From contig NZ_CP108454.1 of assembly GCF_036240795.1 (NCBI RefSeq), forward strand, positions 2,604,001 to 2,668,000: 64,000 nt of DNA, in the 5' to 3' direction. Each line of letters starts with the position of its first letter. Position 1 is the first letter of the stretch. The DNA is from Streptomyces sp. NBC_01268. GTDB lineage: Bacteria; Actinomycetota; Actinomycetes; Streptomycetales; Streptomycetaceae. Both the position numbers and the translations under genes were made by a program. Shown here one piece after another: positions 43,865-52,997 of this stretch. The notes under the pieces were generated by a model, which saw nothing but the letters and a program-made list of their open reading frames with translations, searched no databases and was not told where the DNA came from.

Positions 43865-46375
43865 ATGGCACGACCCCGTTCCGTTCTGATCACCACGACC
43901 TGCGCCGCGCTCGGAGCGCTGGTCCTCACCTCGCTCCCGGCGAGCGCCGCGCCCCCGGGCCCGGCGGGGACGCCGGGACCCACGACCCGTCCGTTACGGG
44001 AGGGCGGCGGGCCGGAGTCCGCCGCCGCGCGGCTGCCCCGGGCGCTCGGCGCCCCCGACCTGACCACGGCGGTCCGCCCCGGCACCGGCTATCCGCGCCG
44101 CACGCCCCTGACCGTGCCGCCGGTGGACCCGGCCGACCGGTCGCTCAAGCTGGGGCTCGCCCCGTACCACGCGCTCGCTCCGCGCCTCAACGCCCTCCAG
44201 CGGCTCGGCGACCGGGTGAGCGTCGAGGTCGCCGGGCGGTCGGCCGGCGGGCACGAGCTGTACCTGGTCACCGTCACCGCGCCGGAGTCCGCCGGGCAGA
44301 CCCGCGAGCAGGAACGGATGCGCGAGCGGATCGAGAACGCGCCCGCGGCCGCCGCCGGGGACCCGCGGATCAAAGCGGCCTACAAGACGCCGGTGTTCAT
44401 CAACAACAACATCCACGGCAACGAGTGGGAGGGCACGGACGCGGCCCTGAAGCTGATCGAGGAGCTGGCCACCGCCACCGACCGCAAGACCGCAGGACTG
44501 CTCGCGCGCACCCGGGTCTACCTCAACGTGACGGCCAATCCGGACGGCCGGATCGCCGGCACCCGCGCCAACGCCGACGGCTTCGACCTCAACCGCGACT
44601 TCGTCACCGCCTCCCAGCCGGAGGCACGGGCGATCCGCCGGATCGCCATCGACAAGCAGCCGGCCGTGATGCTGGACCTGCACGGCTACGTCAACGGCAC
44701 CCTGATCGAGCCGACCACCCCGCCGCACGGCGAGAACTACGAGTACGACCTGTTCCTGAAGAACTCCTACGCCAACGCGCTCGGCATGGAGAAGGCCGTC
44801 AACGGGCTCGGCTACACCCCGGCGAAGGACGGCGTGGAGCCGGCGGTCATCCCGTTCCGCGACATGCCGGAGGGCTGGGACGACTGGCCGCCGATCTTCA
44901 CCCCGCAGTACATGCCGTTCCAGGGCGCGGTGGCCGCCCACACCATCGAGTTCCCGATGGCGGTGAACAACGAGGAGTACGACACGCTGCCGGTGCCGGA
45001 GCTGCGCCGCCGCTCGGCCGTCAACGTGGCCGTCGCGGGCGCGGCGATGCGGGCCGCCCTCGGCTACACGGACGCGCACCGCGCCTCGGTGCTCGCGGAC
45101 CAGATCGAGACCTTCCGGCGGGGCGCGGCGGGCGAGCCGCAGCGGCCGGTGTCGGAGAAGACGGTGCCGGGAGTGCCGGGGATCGGCCCCGAGGACGTGT
45201 ACACGACGTCCTTCCCGCGGGCGTACGTGATCCCGGCGGGCCGCTCCCAGAGGTCGGCGGTCGCGGCGGCGCGGCTCGTGGACCATCTGCTCGCCAACGA
45301 CGTGCGGGTCGGGCGGGCGGCGGACGGCTCGTACGTGGTGGACCTGCGCCAGCCCAAGCGGGGCATCGCGAACGTGATCCTGGCGGACGGCCGGGACATC
45401 AGCGCGGACGTGTCGACGATGTACGACATCTCGGGGTGGAGCCTGGGCCTGCTGTGGGGCGCGACGGTGCGGAAGGTGGAGCGCGGCCCGGTGCCGTCCG
45501 TGGTGCGGCAGGTGCACGCGGCGGCGCCGACCGGCTCCGTCGCGCCGTACGGGGACCTGCTGCTGCGGCTCGACGACCCCGAGGAGCTGGTGGCGGTGAA
45601 CGCCCTGCTCGCGCGCGGGGTCGCGGTGCGCCGGACGGAGAGCGGGGCGGCGGTCGTGCCGGGTTCGGCGCGGAAGGCCGCCCGGGAACTCGCCGGGCGG
45701 TACGGGGTGGAGTTCCGGGCCACGAAGGAGCGGGGTTCGGCGCCGCTGCTCCGCACCCGGGTGGTGGCCTCGGCGTCGGCGGGCGAGCTGTTCGCGCTGC
45801 GGGAGATGGGCTTCGAGGTGGTGCCGGTCTCGGCGGAGCGTCTGAACGGGGGCTTCCGCTGGGCGGCCGGGGACGTGCTGTACGTGTCGCGCGGCCTCGA
45901 CTGGGCCGAGCTGTCCCCGGCGGCCCGGGCGGCGCTGCGGGCGGGCCGGGCGGGCGTGGTTGCCGTCGGCGCGGAGGGCGCCGCGTTCAATGCGGCGGCG
46001 GGGCTGCTGAGGGCCACCGCCGTCGCGGGCGGCCCGGACGCGAACGGGGTGGTGCGGGTCCGCGCCGCGGGCTCCCCGCTGACCGCGGGTGCTCCGGGGC
46101 ACGCCTTCGTCTACGCGCCGCTGTGGTTCACGGGGCTGGGGGCGGGGGTGCGGACGGATCTGGCGTACGCGCCGGCGGCGCCGCTGGTCTCGGGCCACTG
46201 GCGGGCCGGGGCGGACGGCCGGGGCGGTCCGGCGGACGCGGCCGGGCGGGCCGCGGTGGTCAGCGGCCGGGCCGGATACGGCGTCCCGGTGGTGCTGATC
46301 GGCACGGAACCGCTGTTCCGGGACCACCCGAAGGGCTCGTTCGCCCTGGTGGGACGGGCCCTGCTGACCCGCTGA
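43865..46375 (+). CDS. Secreted M14-family zinc carboxypeptidase, TTA-containing
   Basis: An 836-residue exported metallopeptidase. A signal peptide (cleavage near SASAA) is followed by an M14 catalytic domain with zinc ligands His184 and Glu187 in NNIHGNEWEG, Arg/Asn substrate residues in NPDGRIAG and GFDLNRDF, and the third ligand His in MLDLHGYVNG. About 400 further residues form extra C-terminal domains, one resembling a glutamine-amidotransferase-like fold near the end. Codon 44 is TTA (43994-43996), just after the signal peptide, so synthesis should depend on bldA. A terminator follows. Confidence 0.9.
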   Translation: MARPRSVLITTTCAALGALVLTSLPASAAPPGPAGTPGPTTRPLREGGGPESAAARLPRALGAPDLTTAVRPGTGYPRRTPLTVPPVDPADRSLKLGLAPYHALAPRLNALQRLGDRVSVEVAGRSAGGHELYLVTVTAPESAGQTREQERMRERIENAPAAAAGDPRIKAAYKTPVFINNNIHGNEWEGTDAALKLIEELATATDRKTAGLLARTRVYLNVTANPDGRIAGTRANADGFDLNRDFVTASQPEARAIRRIAIDKQPAVMLDLHGYVNGTLIEPTTPPHGENYEYDLFLKNSYANALGMEKAVNGLGYTPAKDGVEPAVIPFRDMPEGWDDWPPIFTPQYMPFQGAVAAHTIEFPMAVNNEEYDTLPVPELRRRSAVNVAVAGAAMRAALGYTDAHRASVLADQIETFRRGAAGEPQRPVSEKTVPGVPGIGPEDVYTTSFPRAYVIPAGRSQRSAVAAARLVDHLLANDVRVGRAADGSYVVDLRQPKRGIANVILADGRDISADVSTMYDISGWSLGLLWGATVRKVERGPVPSVVRQVHAAAPTGSVAPYGDLLLRLDDPEELVAVNALLARGVAVRRTESGAAVVPGSARKAARELAGRYGVEFRATKERGSAPLLRTRVVASASAGELFALREMGFEVVPVSAERLNGGFRWAAGDVLYVSRGLDWAELSPAARAALRAGRAGVVAVGAEGAAFNAAAGLLRATAVAGGPDANGVVRVRAAGSPLTAGAPGHAFVYAPLWFTGLGAGVRTDLAYAPAAPLVSGHWRAGADGRGGPADAAGRAAVVSGRAGYGVPVVLIGTEPLFRDHPKGSFALVGRALLTR

Positions 46376-46403
46376 CGGGCGCGCGCGGGCATGACGCGAA
46401 GGA

Positions 46404-46437
46404 GGGGCCGCACCTCGGTCGGTCGGGGTGCGGCCCC
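46404..46437. terminator. Terminator between M14 peptidase and ohr
   Basis: GGGGCCGCACC and GGTGCGGCCCC form an 11-pair stem around a 12-base loop, then CTTCT; located between convergent genes. Confidence 0.82.
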
Positions 46438-46456
46438 CTTCTACGGTATCCCGTGA

Positions 46457-46879
<423 letters not shown>

Positions 46880-46942
46880 GCTGATGTCTTCCTTCTTCGT
46901 TCGCCGCGACTCGCGCCCACGATCGCGACGGCTGAGGGAAGA

Positions 46943-47962
46943 CTAACGGGTCAGCGAGACGATCATCTTTCCGGTGTTCTCGCCGCGGAGCAGGCCCAGG
47001 AAGCCGTCCACGCCGTTCTCGATGCCCTCGACGAAGGTCTCGCCGTACTTCAGCTCGCCGGAGCGCAGCCAGCCGCCGACCTCCTGGACGAACTGCTGCT
47101 GCATCCCGTAGTGGTCGCCGACGAGGACGCCCTGGAGGCGGAGCCGCTTGCCGATGATCATGGCCATGTTGCGCGGGCCCGCGACCGGCTCGGTGTCGTT
47201 GTACTGCGCGATCATGCCGCAGATGGTGGCGCGGCCGTGCACGTTGAGCGAGGAGATCGCGGCTTCGAGGTGGTCGCCGCCGACGTTGTCGAAGTAGACG
47301 TCGATGCCGTCCGGGGCGGCCTCGCGGAGCTGGTCCTTGACCGGGCCGTTCTTGTAGTTGAAGGCGGCGTCGAAGCCGAGCTCCTCGACGAGCCACTTGA
47401 CCTTCTCGTCGGAGCCGGCCGAGCCGATGACCCGGGAGGCGCCCTTGAGCTTCGCCATCTGGCCGACCTGGCTGCCGACGGCGCCGGCCGCGCCGGAGAC
47501 GAAGACGGCGTCGCCCTCCTTGAAGGAGGCCACGTCGAAGAGGCCAGCGTAGGCGGTGAGGCCGGTCATGCCGAGCACACCGAGGTAGGTGGAGAGCGGG
47601 GCGAGCTCCGGGTCGACCTTGGTGGCGTGCTGGACGGGCACCTCGGCGTACTCGCGCCAGCCGAGGCCGTGCAGCACGTGGTCGCCGACGGCGAAGCCCT
47701 CCGCGTTGGACGCGACGACCTCGCCGACCGCGCCGCCGTCCATGGGGTGGTCCAGCTTGAACGGGGGAACGTACGACTTGACGTCGTTCATGCGGCCGCG
47801 CATGTACGGGTCGACGGAGAAGTGCAGGTTGCGCACGAGGACGCGGCCCTCGGCGGGCTCGGCGACCGGGGTCTCGCGCAGGGCGAAGTCCGAGGGCACG
47901 GGCCAGCCGTGCGGACGGGAGACGAGGTGCCACTCACGGCTGGACGCGGGCAGTGCGGACAT
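46943..47962 (-). CDS. NADP-dependent oxidoreductase, zinc-free MDR (leukotriene B4 dehydrogenase-like)
   Basis: A 339-residue medium-chain reductase without zinc-ligand cysteines. Features are the N-terminal VRNLHFSVDPYMRGRMND, the nucleotide motif VFVSGAAGAVGSQVGQMAK and FDNVGGDHLEAAI. Relatives reduce alpha,beta-unsaturated ketones and aldehydes. ATG 47962 is preceded by AGGAGGC. It is divergent from a MarR gene with a perfect operator-like palindrome between them, so it is probably induced by an electrophile or phenolic compound. Confidence 0.92.
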   Translation of the reverse strand: MSALPASSREWHLVSRPHGWPVPSDFALRETPVAEPAEGRVLVRNLHFSVDPYMRGRMNDVKSYVPPFKLDHPMDGGAVGEVVASNAEGFAVGDHVLHGLGWREYAEVPVQHATKVDPELAPLSTYLGVLGMTGLTAYAGLFDVASFKEGDAVFVSGAAGAVGSQVGQMAKLKGASRVIGSAGSDEKVKWLVEELGFDAAFNYKNGPVKDQLREAAPDGIDVYFDNVGGDHLEAAISSLNVHGRATICGMIAQYNDTEPVAGPRNMAMIIGKRLRLQGVLVGDHYGMQQQFVQEVGGWLRSGELKYGETFVEGIENGVDGFLGLLRGENTGKMIVSLTR

Positions 47963-47981
47963 CGGCGGAGCCTCCTAGAAA

Positions 47982-48000
47982 TGTTTCATGAACTGAAACA
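47982..48000. promoter_or_regulatory. Candidate MarR operator
   Basis: TGTTTCA-N5-TGAAACA is a perfect inverted repeat 19 bases before the reductase start, in the gap with the divergent MarR gene. A partial second copy (ATTTCATGTTG) lies about 35 bases on toward MarR. Confidence 0.72.
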
Positions 48001-48051
48001 ACCATGCGCCTCAATATTTCATGTTGTCAAGTATCGGAGTACGATGAACCC

Positions 48052-48480
48052 ATGCCCACCACACGCACGGATCCCCTGACGCTGGAAGTCGTGGAGCTCA
48101 TCGGCACGGTCGTGGCGCGCTACCACGACGAGTACGAGGAGGCCGCCGCCCAGCACGCCCTCACCGGCGCGCAGGCCCGCGTCCTCGGCCTGCTCTCGCT
48201 GGAGCCCACCCCCATGCGGAAGATCGCCGAGAAGCTCAAGTGCGAGCCGTCGAACGTGACGGGGATCATCGACCGCCTGGAGTCCCGCGGCCTCGCCGAG
48301 CGCCGCCCGGATCCCGCCGACCGCCGGGTCAAGGTGGCCGCCCCCACCGAGGAGGGCCGTGACGTCGCCCGCAGGCTGCGCGAGTCTCTGCACTTCGCCC
48401 GCGAGCCGCTCGGCGAGCTCACCGAGGTCGAGCGCACCCTGCTCCGCGACCTCCTGAAGCGCATGCTCGGCACGGCGTAG
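48052..48480 (+). CDS. MarR-family regulator
   Basis: A 142-residue winged helix regulator (LTGAQARVLGLLSLEP, then MRKIAEKLKCEPSNVTGIID and the wing DPADRRVKVAAPTEEG). A Cys in the recognition-helix region (KLKCEPS) could be redox-sensitive but this is speculative. ATG 48052 is chosen by family length. It likely represses the divergent NADP oxidoreductase. Confidence 0.92.
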   Translation: MPTTRTDPLTLEVVELIGTVVARYHDEYEEAAAQHALTGAQARVLGLLSLEPTPMRKIAEKLKCEPSNVTGIIDRLESRGLAERRPDPADRRVKVAAPTEEGRDVARRLRESLHFAREPLGELTEVERTLLRDLLKRMLGTA

Positions 48481-48507
48481 CCGACCGACGCCGCGGACGG
48501 CGGCGAC

Positions 48508-48532
48508 GCCACCGGCGGCACCGGCCGGTGGC
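48508..48532. terminator. Hairpin between MarR and the zinc-ribbon protein gene
   Basis: GCCACCGG and CCGGTGGC pair around a 9-base loop between convergent genes. Confidence 0.5.
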
Positions 48533-48544
48533 CCCGGCACCGCC

Positions 48545-49396
48545 CTACACGCACCACCACAGGAAGCGCGTGCACGTCGGGGTCGGGCTCGGCGAGGTGC
48601 TGGGCGTGCCGCTCGGCTCGCCCGGCGTCGGGGCGGGGCCGCTCGCCGTGGGCGAAGCGGGGCCCGAGGCCGTGCCGGAGGGCGTGACCGTCGGGGTCGG
48701 GGAGCCGGTGGACGCCCGCGGCGAGGCACCGGAGCCGTCCCCGGAGCCCGAGCCCGGCCCCGTACCGGATCCGCGCCCCGCCCCCGTGCCCGTACCGCTG
48801 CCCGGCGCGCCGGGGCCACCGGAACCTCCCGAGCCGCCGGAGCCGTGCGAAGCCTGCCCGGTGGGCGCCGGACTCGCGGAGTCCGGCACCTCGACCGTCC
48901 CGGGACCCTCGGTCCGCGCGGCGCTCTCCGACGGGGTGAGCGGATCGGGGTCGAGCGAGGTCTCGACGACCTCCTCCTCCTGGACGGCGGTGGCCGCACC
49001 GCCCCCGTCGGGCTGTTCCAGGGCCAGCTTCGCCATGCTCAGCGCCCCGGCCGCGAGCACCAGGCCGAGCGTGCCGACCAGGACCGTGCGCCCGCGCCGC
49101 GAGCGCGCCCGGCGGCCCCCCTTGGCTCCGGCGGCGCCCCGAGCGCCCTTTCCGCCCCTGCCTCCGCCACGCGCGCTCCGGCGCGCGGCGGCGCGCCCCT
49201 CGCCGGGGCGCGGCGGCTCCAGGGGGTCGAGCTCGAAGGCGTAGCCGAACTCCGGCTCGGCCGGCGGAGGGAAGTCCGCCGCCGGTGCGGCGTTCGGGTG
49301 GGGGGCGCGGTACCGCAGCTCCTCGACGGGGATCCCGCAGCCGGCACAGGCCAGGGCGCCGTTGAGATGCCGTCGGCACTGGTGGCAGTAGTCCAT
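48545..49396 (-). CDS. Membrane protein with N-terminal zinc ribbon and Ser/Gly/Pro-rich exterior
   Basis: A 283-residue protein of unknown function. The first 25 residues hold two C-x-x-C pairs (MDYCHQCRRHL and LACAGCGIP), a probable zinc ribbon. A basic Gly/Arg-rich stretch precedes one membrane helix (about 103-122), after which about 160 residues of Ser, Gly, Thr and Pro form an extended outer segment. The protein ends CTRFLWWCV, with two Cys and two Trp in nine residues. Orientation should place the zinc ribbon inside. I do not recognise a named family. Confidence 0.75.
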   Translation of the reverse strand: MDYCHQCRRHLNGALACAGCGIPVEELRYRAPHPNAAPAADFPPPAEPEFGYAFELDPLEPPRPGEGRAAARRSARGGGRGGKGARGAAGAKGGRRARSRRGRTVLVGTLGLVLAAGALSMAKLALEQPDGGGAATAVQEEEVVETSLDPDPLTPSESAARTEGPGTVEVPDSASPAPTGQASHGSGGSGGSGGPGAPGSGTGTGAGRGSGTGPGSGSGDGSGASPRASTGSPTPTVTPSGTASGPASPTASGPAPTPGEPSGTPSTSPSPTPTCTRFLWWCV

Positions 49397-49518
49397 GGCG
49401 CCCGCAGGCTATGCGTCCCACGGACACGACAGGTAGCCACAGAGGTGAGGATCCTGTGAGGAAACCGCAGGTCGTCGGCGTGCCGTCGCTAATCTCCCCC
49501 TTCGGGCAGGATGGGCGC

Positions 49519-50091
49519 ATGACCCCTGCCGCCCCCTTTGGGCCGGACGAGTTCCAGCTCGTCCTGCTCCGCCGGATGGCCGACCACCAGCCGGGACTCG
49601 TCGAGGAGGCGCTGCGCGCGCTCGGCGCCACCCACACCGTGATGCGCGAGGCGAACAAGCGCTGGCAGGCGCGGGCGCACGCCCGGCGCGGACCGGGTGA
49701 ACTCGACCGCTACCGGGCGGCGCTGGGCGAGCCGGAGGCGCGGCAGGCGATCCCGGGCTTCCCCGCCGGGCACGAGGCCTGGGTGTGGCCGGTGCCGCTC
49801 TGGCCCGAGCTGCGGTTCACGGTGTGCGCCGGGCCGGGGCGCGCGGTCTGGTCGAGGACCCTGACCAGGGCGCCCGGCGCGCCCGTACCCGGACTGCGCA
49901 CCGCGGCCGACCTGGTGCCGTGGCGGTGCACGATCGACGAGGTGTACACGGCGTTCCGGGGCGCCCGGGCCCGCGAGCAGGTCTCCCCGGCGCTCACCCG
50001 GCTGGACTTCACCCTGCCCGACGGCACGGCGTGCGCGGCCGAGTTCGCCTGGGGGCTGCTCCAGCGACTGCTGCCGCCGGTGAACCCCTGA
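49519..50091 (+). CDS. Hypothetical cytosolic protein
   Basis: A 190-residue soluble protein that I do not recognise. It has a helical N-terminal third with many Arg/Glu, then a Trp-rich middle (EAWVWPVPLWPELRF) and a more beta-like C-terminus. No signal peptide, membrane helix or known catalytic motif is visible. ATG 49519 is chosen because the preceding in-frame sequence is low in coding character. It is divergent from the zinc-ribbon protein gene. Confidence 0.7.
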   Translation: MTPAAPFGPDEFQLVLLRRMADHQPGLVEEALRALGATHTVMREANKRWQARAHARRGPGELDRYRAALGEPEARQAIPGFPAGHEAWVWPVPLWPELRFTVCAGPGRAVWSRTLTRAPGAPVPGLRTAADLVPWRCTIDEVYTAFRGARAREQVSPALTRLDFTLPDGTACAAEFAWGLLQRLLPPVNP

Positions 50092-50259
50092 CCAGCCCTG
50101 CCGGACCCCTCACCCGAGCCTGACCCTCCGTCAGCAACTGCCCACCCCCGGGCGGCGCAGCCCAACGCGCGCCCCGGCCGGGGCGGCAGCACGATGCGAA
50201 CAGGACCGCGCTCCGCGCACCGCCTCGCCCGTGCCAGCACCGCACTCCGGAGGAACGCC

Positions 50260-51303
50260 GTGACCGTCAGCCTTGAGCAGCTGCGCCGCTGCCATGTCGC
50301 CGTCGACCTGGGAGCAGCCCGCACCCGGGTCTTCGTCAAGGGCGCCGGACTCGTCGTCGACGAGCCGTCCGTCGCCGCCGTGAACACCCGCACCGGCGCG
50401 CTCATCGCCGTCGGCGCCCTCGCCGAGAAGATGACCGGCCGCACCCCCGACTACATCCGGGTGGTCCGCCCCGTCTCCGGCGGCACCGTCGTCGACATCG
50501 AGATGGCCCAGCGGATGCTCCGTCACCTGCTGGGCGACAAGCTCCGCCGCCAGCTGCGCCGCAAGCCCCGGCTGCGCGCCGCCGCCTGCACCCCGCACGA
50601 CAGCGACCCGCTCGCCCAGCGCGCCGCCGTGGAGACCCTGGTCGGCCTGGGTGCCCGCCGGGTCGAACTGGTCGACACCCTGATCGCGGCGGCCGTGGGC
50701 TGCGGGCTCCCGGTGGAGCAGCCCACCGCGACCATGATCATGGTGTGCGGGGCGGCCACCACCCAGGTCGCCGTGCTCTCGCTCGGCGCGATCGTCACGG
50801 CCGAGCGCGTCCCGGTCGGCGGCGACGCCATCGACCACGCGATCATCCAGCACCTGCGTCACCAGCACGAGCTGATGCTGCCCAGCCAGTCGGTCCGTCC
50901 GCTGCAAGTCGCCCTGCACGGGAACGGCCTGACGCTCCAGGGCCCCACGTACACGGAGATCCACGGCCGGGACGTGGCCACCGGCCTCGCCCGTTCGGTG
51001 ACCGTCGACACGGCCGCCGTCCGGGAGGCCATCCAGACCCCGCTGACCGCCGTCCTCGACGTCATCGGCAAGGTGCTCCGCGACTGCCCGCCCGACCTGG
51101 TGGCCGACCTGGCGGACCGCGGCATCATGATGGTCGGCGGCAGCGCCCTGCTGCCGGGCCTCGACCAGATGCTGCGCGAGGCCACCGGGATGCCGGTGCA
51201 CATCGCCGAGCGGCCCGACATCTGCGCGGTACTCGGCCTGGGCGCGATGCTGGAGGGCAAGATCCAGCCGCTGGCGCTCGCCCCGCTGTCCGAAAGCGAA
51301 TAG
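50260..51303 (+). CDS. mbl: MreB-like actin homologue Mbl
   Basis: A 347-residue actin-fold ATPase. Phosphate-1 motif is VDLGAARTRVFVKG, phosphate-2 lies in VCGAATTQVAVLSLG, and the adenosine motif in MMVGGSALLPGLDQML. Known from S. coelicolor: MreB and the shorter Mbl act in spore-wall synthesis rather than in vegetative shape. No mreC or mreD is nearby, which fits Mbl. GTG 50260 has GGAGGAA upstream. The next gene begins 34 bases on, same strand. Confidence 0.88.
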   Translation: MTVSLEQLRRCHVAVDLGAARTRVFVKGAGLVVDEPSVAAVNTRTGALIAVGALAEKMTGRTPDYIRVVRPVSGGTVVDIEMAQRMLRHLLGDKLRRQLRRKPRLRAAACTPHDSDPLAQRAAVETLVGLGARRVELVDTLIAAAVGCGLPVEQPTATMIMVCGAATTQVAVLSLGAIVTAERVPVGGDAIDHAIIQHLRHQHELMLPSQSVRPLQVALHGNGLTLQGPTYTEIHGRDVATGLARSVTVDTAAVREAIQTPLTAVLDVIGKVLRDCPPDLVADLADRGIMMVGGSALLPGLDQMLREATGMPVHIAERPDICAVLGLGAMLEGKIQPLALAPLSESE

Positions 51304-51337
51304 CCGAGGGCTGGGTGTTTTGTACGACAATGACCCT

Positions 51338-52903
51338 ATGTCGATCATGGACGAGCACGGAGACGAGCACGGGAACGGCCCGGCCGACGAGCCCGACGAC
51401 GCCTCCGCCCCCCGGCTCCCGATGCTCCTCGAAGCCGTCCTCGGCGTCGGCAACGAGCTCGAACTGCGGGCCACCCTCCAGCACCTCGTGGAGACCGCGA
51501 CCCAGCTGACCGGGGCCCGCTACGGGGCGCTCGGGGTCGTCGACCCCGAGCGCCGGACCGTCACCGACCTGTACACCTCCGGCATCACGGAGGAGCAGCG
51601 GGAGCGGATCGGCCGGCTCCCCGACGGGCACACCGGACTGCTCGGCGTGCTCGTCCGGGACGCGCGGCCGATGCGGCTCGACGACGCGACCGCCGACCCG
51701 CGCTCCGCCGGCGTGCCCGAGGGCCACCCGGGCACGAACACCTTCCTCGGCGTGCCCGTCCGGGTGCACACCGAGGTGTTCGGCAACCTCTACCTCACCG
51801 AGAAGCGCGAGGGCCCCTTCACCGAGGAGGACCACAGCCTGCTGCGCGTCCTCGCCTCCCAGGCCGGCATCGCCATCGGCAACGCCCGGCTGTACGAGAC
51901 GGCCCGGCAGCGCGAGCGGTGGATCGAGGGCGCCGCCGCCGTCACCACGGCGCTGCTCGCCGGCGAGCCGGCCGAGAACGCCCTGATGACCGTCGCCGAA
52001 CGGGCCAGGCTGCTCGCCGACGCCTCCGCCGGCGTGGTGCTCCAGCCCACCGAGGAGGGCGGCATGGAGATCGTCGCCGCCTCCACCACCGACGACCCAG
52101 GCGACCTGGTCGGCACCACGATCGCCCCCGGCTCCCCCGTCCTGGTCCAGCTGCTCGGCGGCGAGCCCGTCTTCGTCGAGGACTCGGCGACCGACCCCCG
52201 GATGACCACCCACGTCCGCAGCCGCTTCGGGCCCTCGATGATGCTGCCGCTGCAGAGCGGCGGGCAGCTCATCGGCACCCTCGCCCTGCCCCGGCGGCGC
52301 GGCGACCGCCCGTACACGGCGGTGGACCGGCTGCTCGCCGCCCAGTTCGCCTCCCAGGCGGCCCTCGCCCTGGTCCTCGCCGACGCCCAGCACAACCGGG
52401 AGCGGCTCGCCGTCTACGAGGACCGCGACCGGATCGCCCGCGACCTGCACGACCTGGTCGTCCAGCGCCTCTTCGCCACCGAGATGATGCTGGAGTCGAC
52501 CCGGCGCCGGGCGGACGACTCCTCCGACGAGGACGCGCTCCTGGGGCGCGCCGTCGACGAGCTGGACTCGACGATCCAGGAGGTCCGCACGACGATCTTC
52601 GCCCTCCAGCAGCCGCCGGCCGACGCGCCCACCTCGTTCCGCGGCCGGGTGCTGCGGGAGACCGGCGGCGCGGCGGCGCTGCTCGGCTTCCAGCCCTCCG
52701 TGCACTTCTCCGGCGCCGTCGACACCCTCGCCGAGGAGACCTCCGCCGACCGGCTGCTCGCCGCCCTGCGCGGCGCGCTCGCCGCCGCGCACCGCCGACC
52801 CGGCGTCGGGGCGGTGACGGTCGAGGTGACCGCGGACGAGAACGGGCTGCGGCTGCGCGTCGAGGACGACGGCACCCCGCCGACGACGGTGACCTGGCCC
52901 TGA
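51338..52903 (+). CDS. GAF-domain histidine kinase (DevS-like) with degenerate ATPase domain
   Basis: A 521-residue soluble protein: two GAF domains (about 40-185 and 205-345), then a HisKA_3 dimerisation helix with the acceptor His371 in RDRIARDLHDLVVQRLF. The C-terminal ATPase is abnormal: the N-box region reads LRGALAAAHRRPG with no Asn, and after the G1-like DDG the protein stops, with no G2 box. So kinase activity is doubtful; it may be a phosphotransfer or regulatory relic. ATG 51338 is used; TTG 51320 and ATG 51347 are alternatives. No response regulator is adjacent. Confidence 0.85.
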   Translation: MSIMDEHGDEHGNGPADEPDDASAPRLPMLLEAVLGVGNELELRATLQHLVETATQLTGARYGALGVVDPERRTVTDLYTSGITEEQRERIGRLPDGHTGLLGVLVRDARPMRLDDATADPRSAGVPEGHPGTNTFLGVPVRVHTEVFGNLYLTEKREGPFTEEDHSLLRVLASQAGIAIGNARLYETARQRERWIEGAAAVTTALLAGEPAENALMTVAERARLLADASAGVVLQPTEEGGMEIVAASTTDDPGDLVGTTIAPGSPVLVQLLGGEPVFVEDSATDPRMTTHVRSRFGPSMMLPLQSGGQLIGTLALPRRRGDRPYTAVDRLLAAQFASQAALALVLADAQHNRERLAVYEDRDRIARDLHDLVVQRLFATEMMLESTRRRADDSSDEDALLGRAVDELDSTIQEVRTTIFALQQPPADAPTSFRGRVLRETGGAAALLGFQPSVHFSGAVDTLAEETSADRLLAALRGALAAAHRRPGVGAVTVEVTADENGLRLRVEDDGTPPTTVTWP

Positions 52904-52960
52904 CCCGTACGGCCCCGCCATCCCCTGTACGGCCCGCCATCCCCCGTACGGCCCAGTCCC
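52904..52960 (+). repeat. 19-base tandem repeat, three copies
   Basis: Copies start at 52904, 52922 and 52941, each containing GTACGGCCC; the first two continue CGCCAT. It lies directly after the GAF kinase stop and before the MFS gene. Confidence 0.7.
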
Positions 52961-52997
52961 GCGCGCACCGCCCCCGGCCCGGATCTTGACTGAGGGC

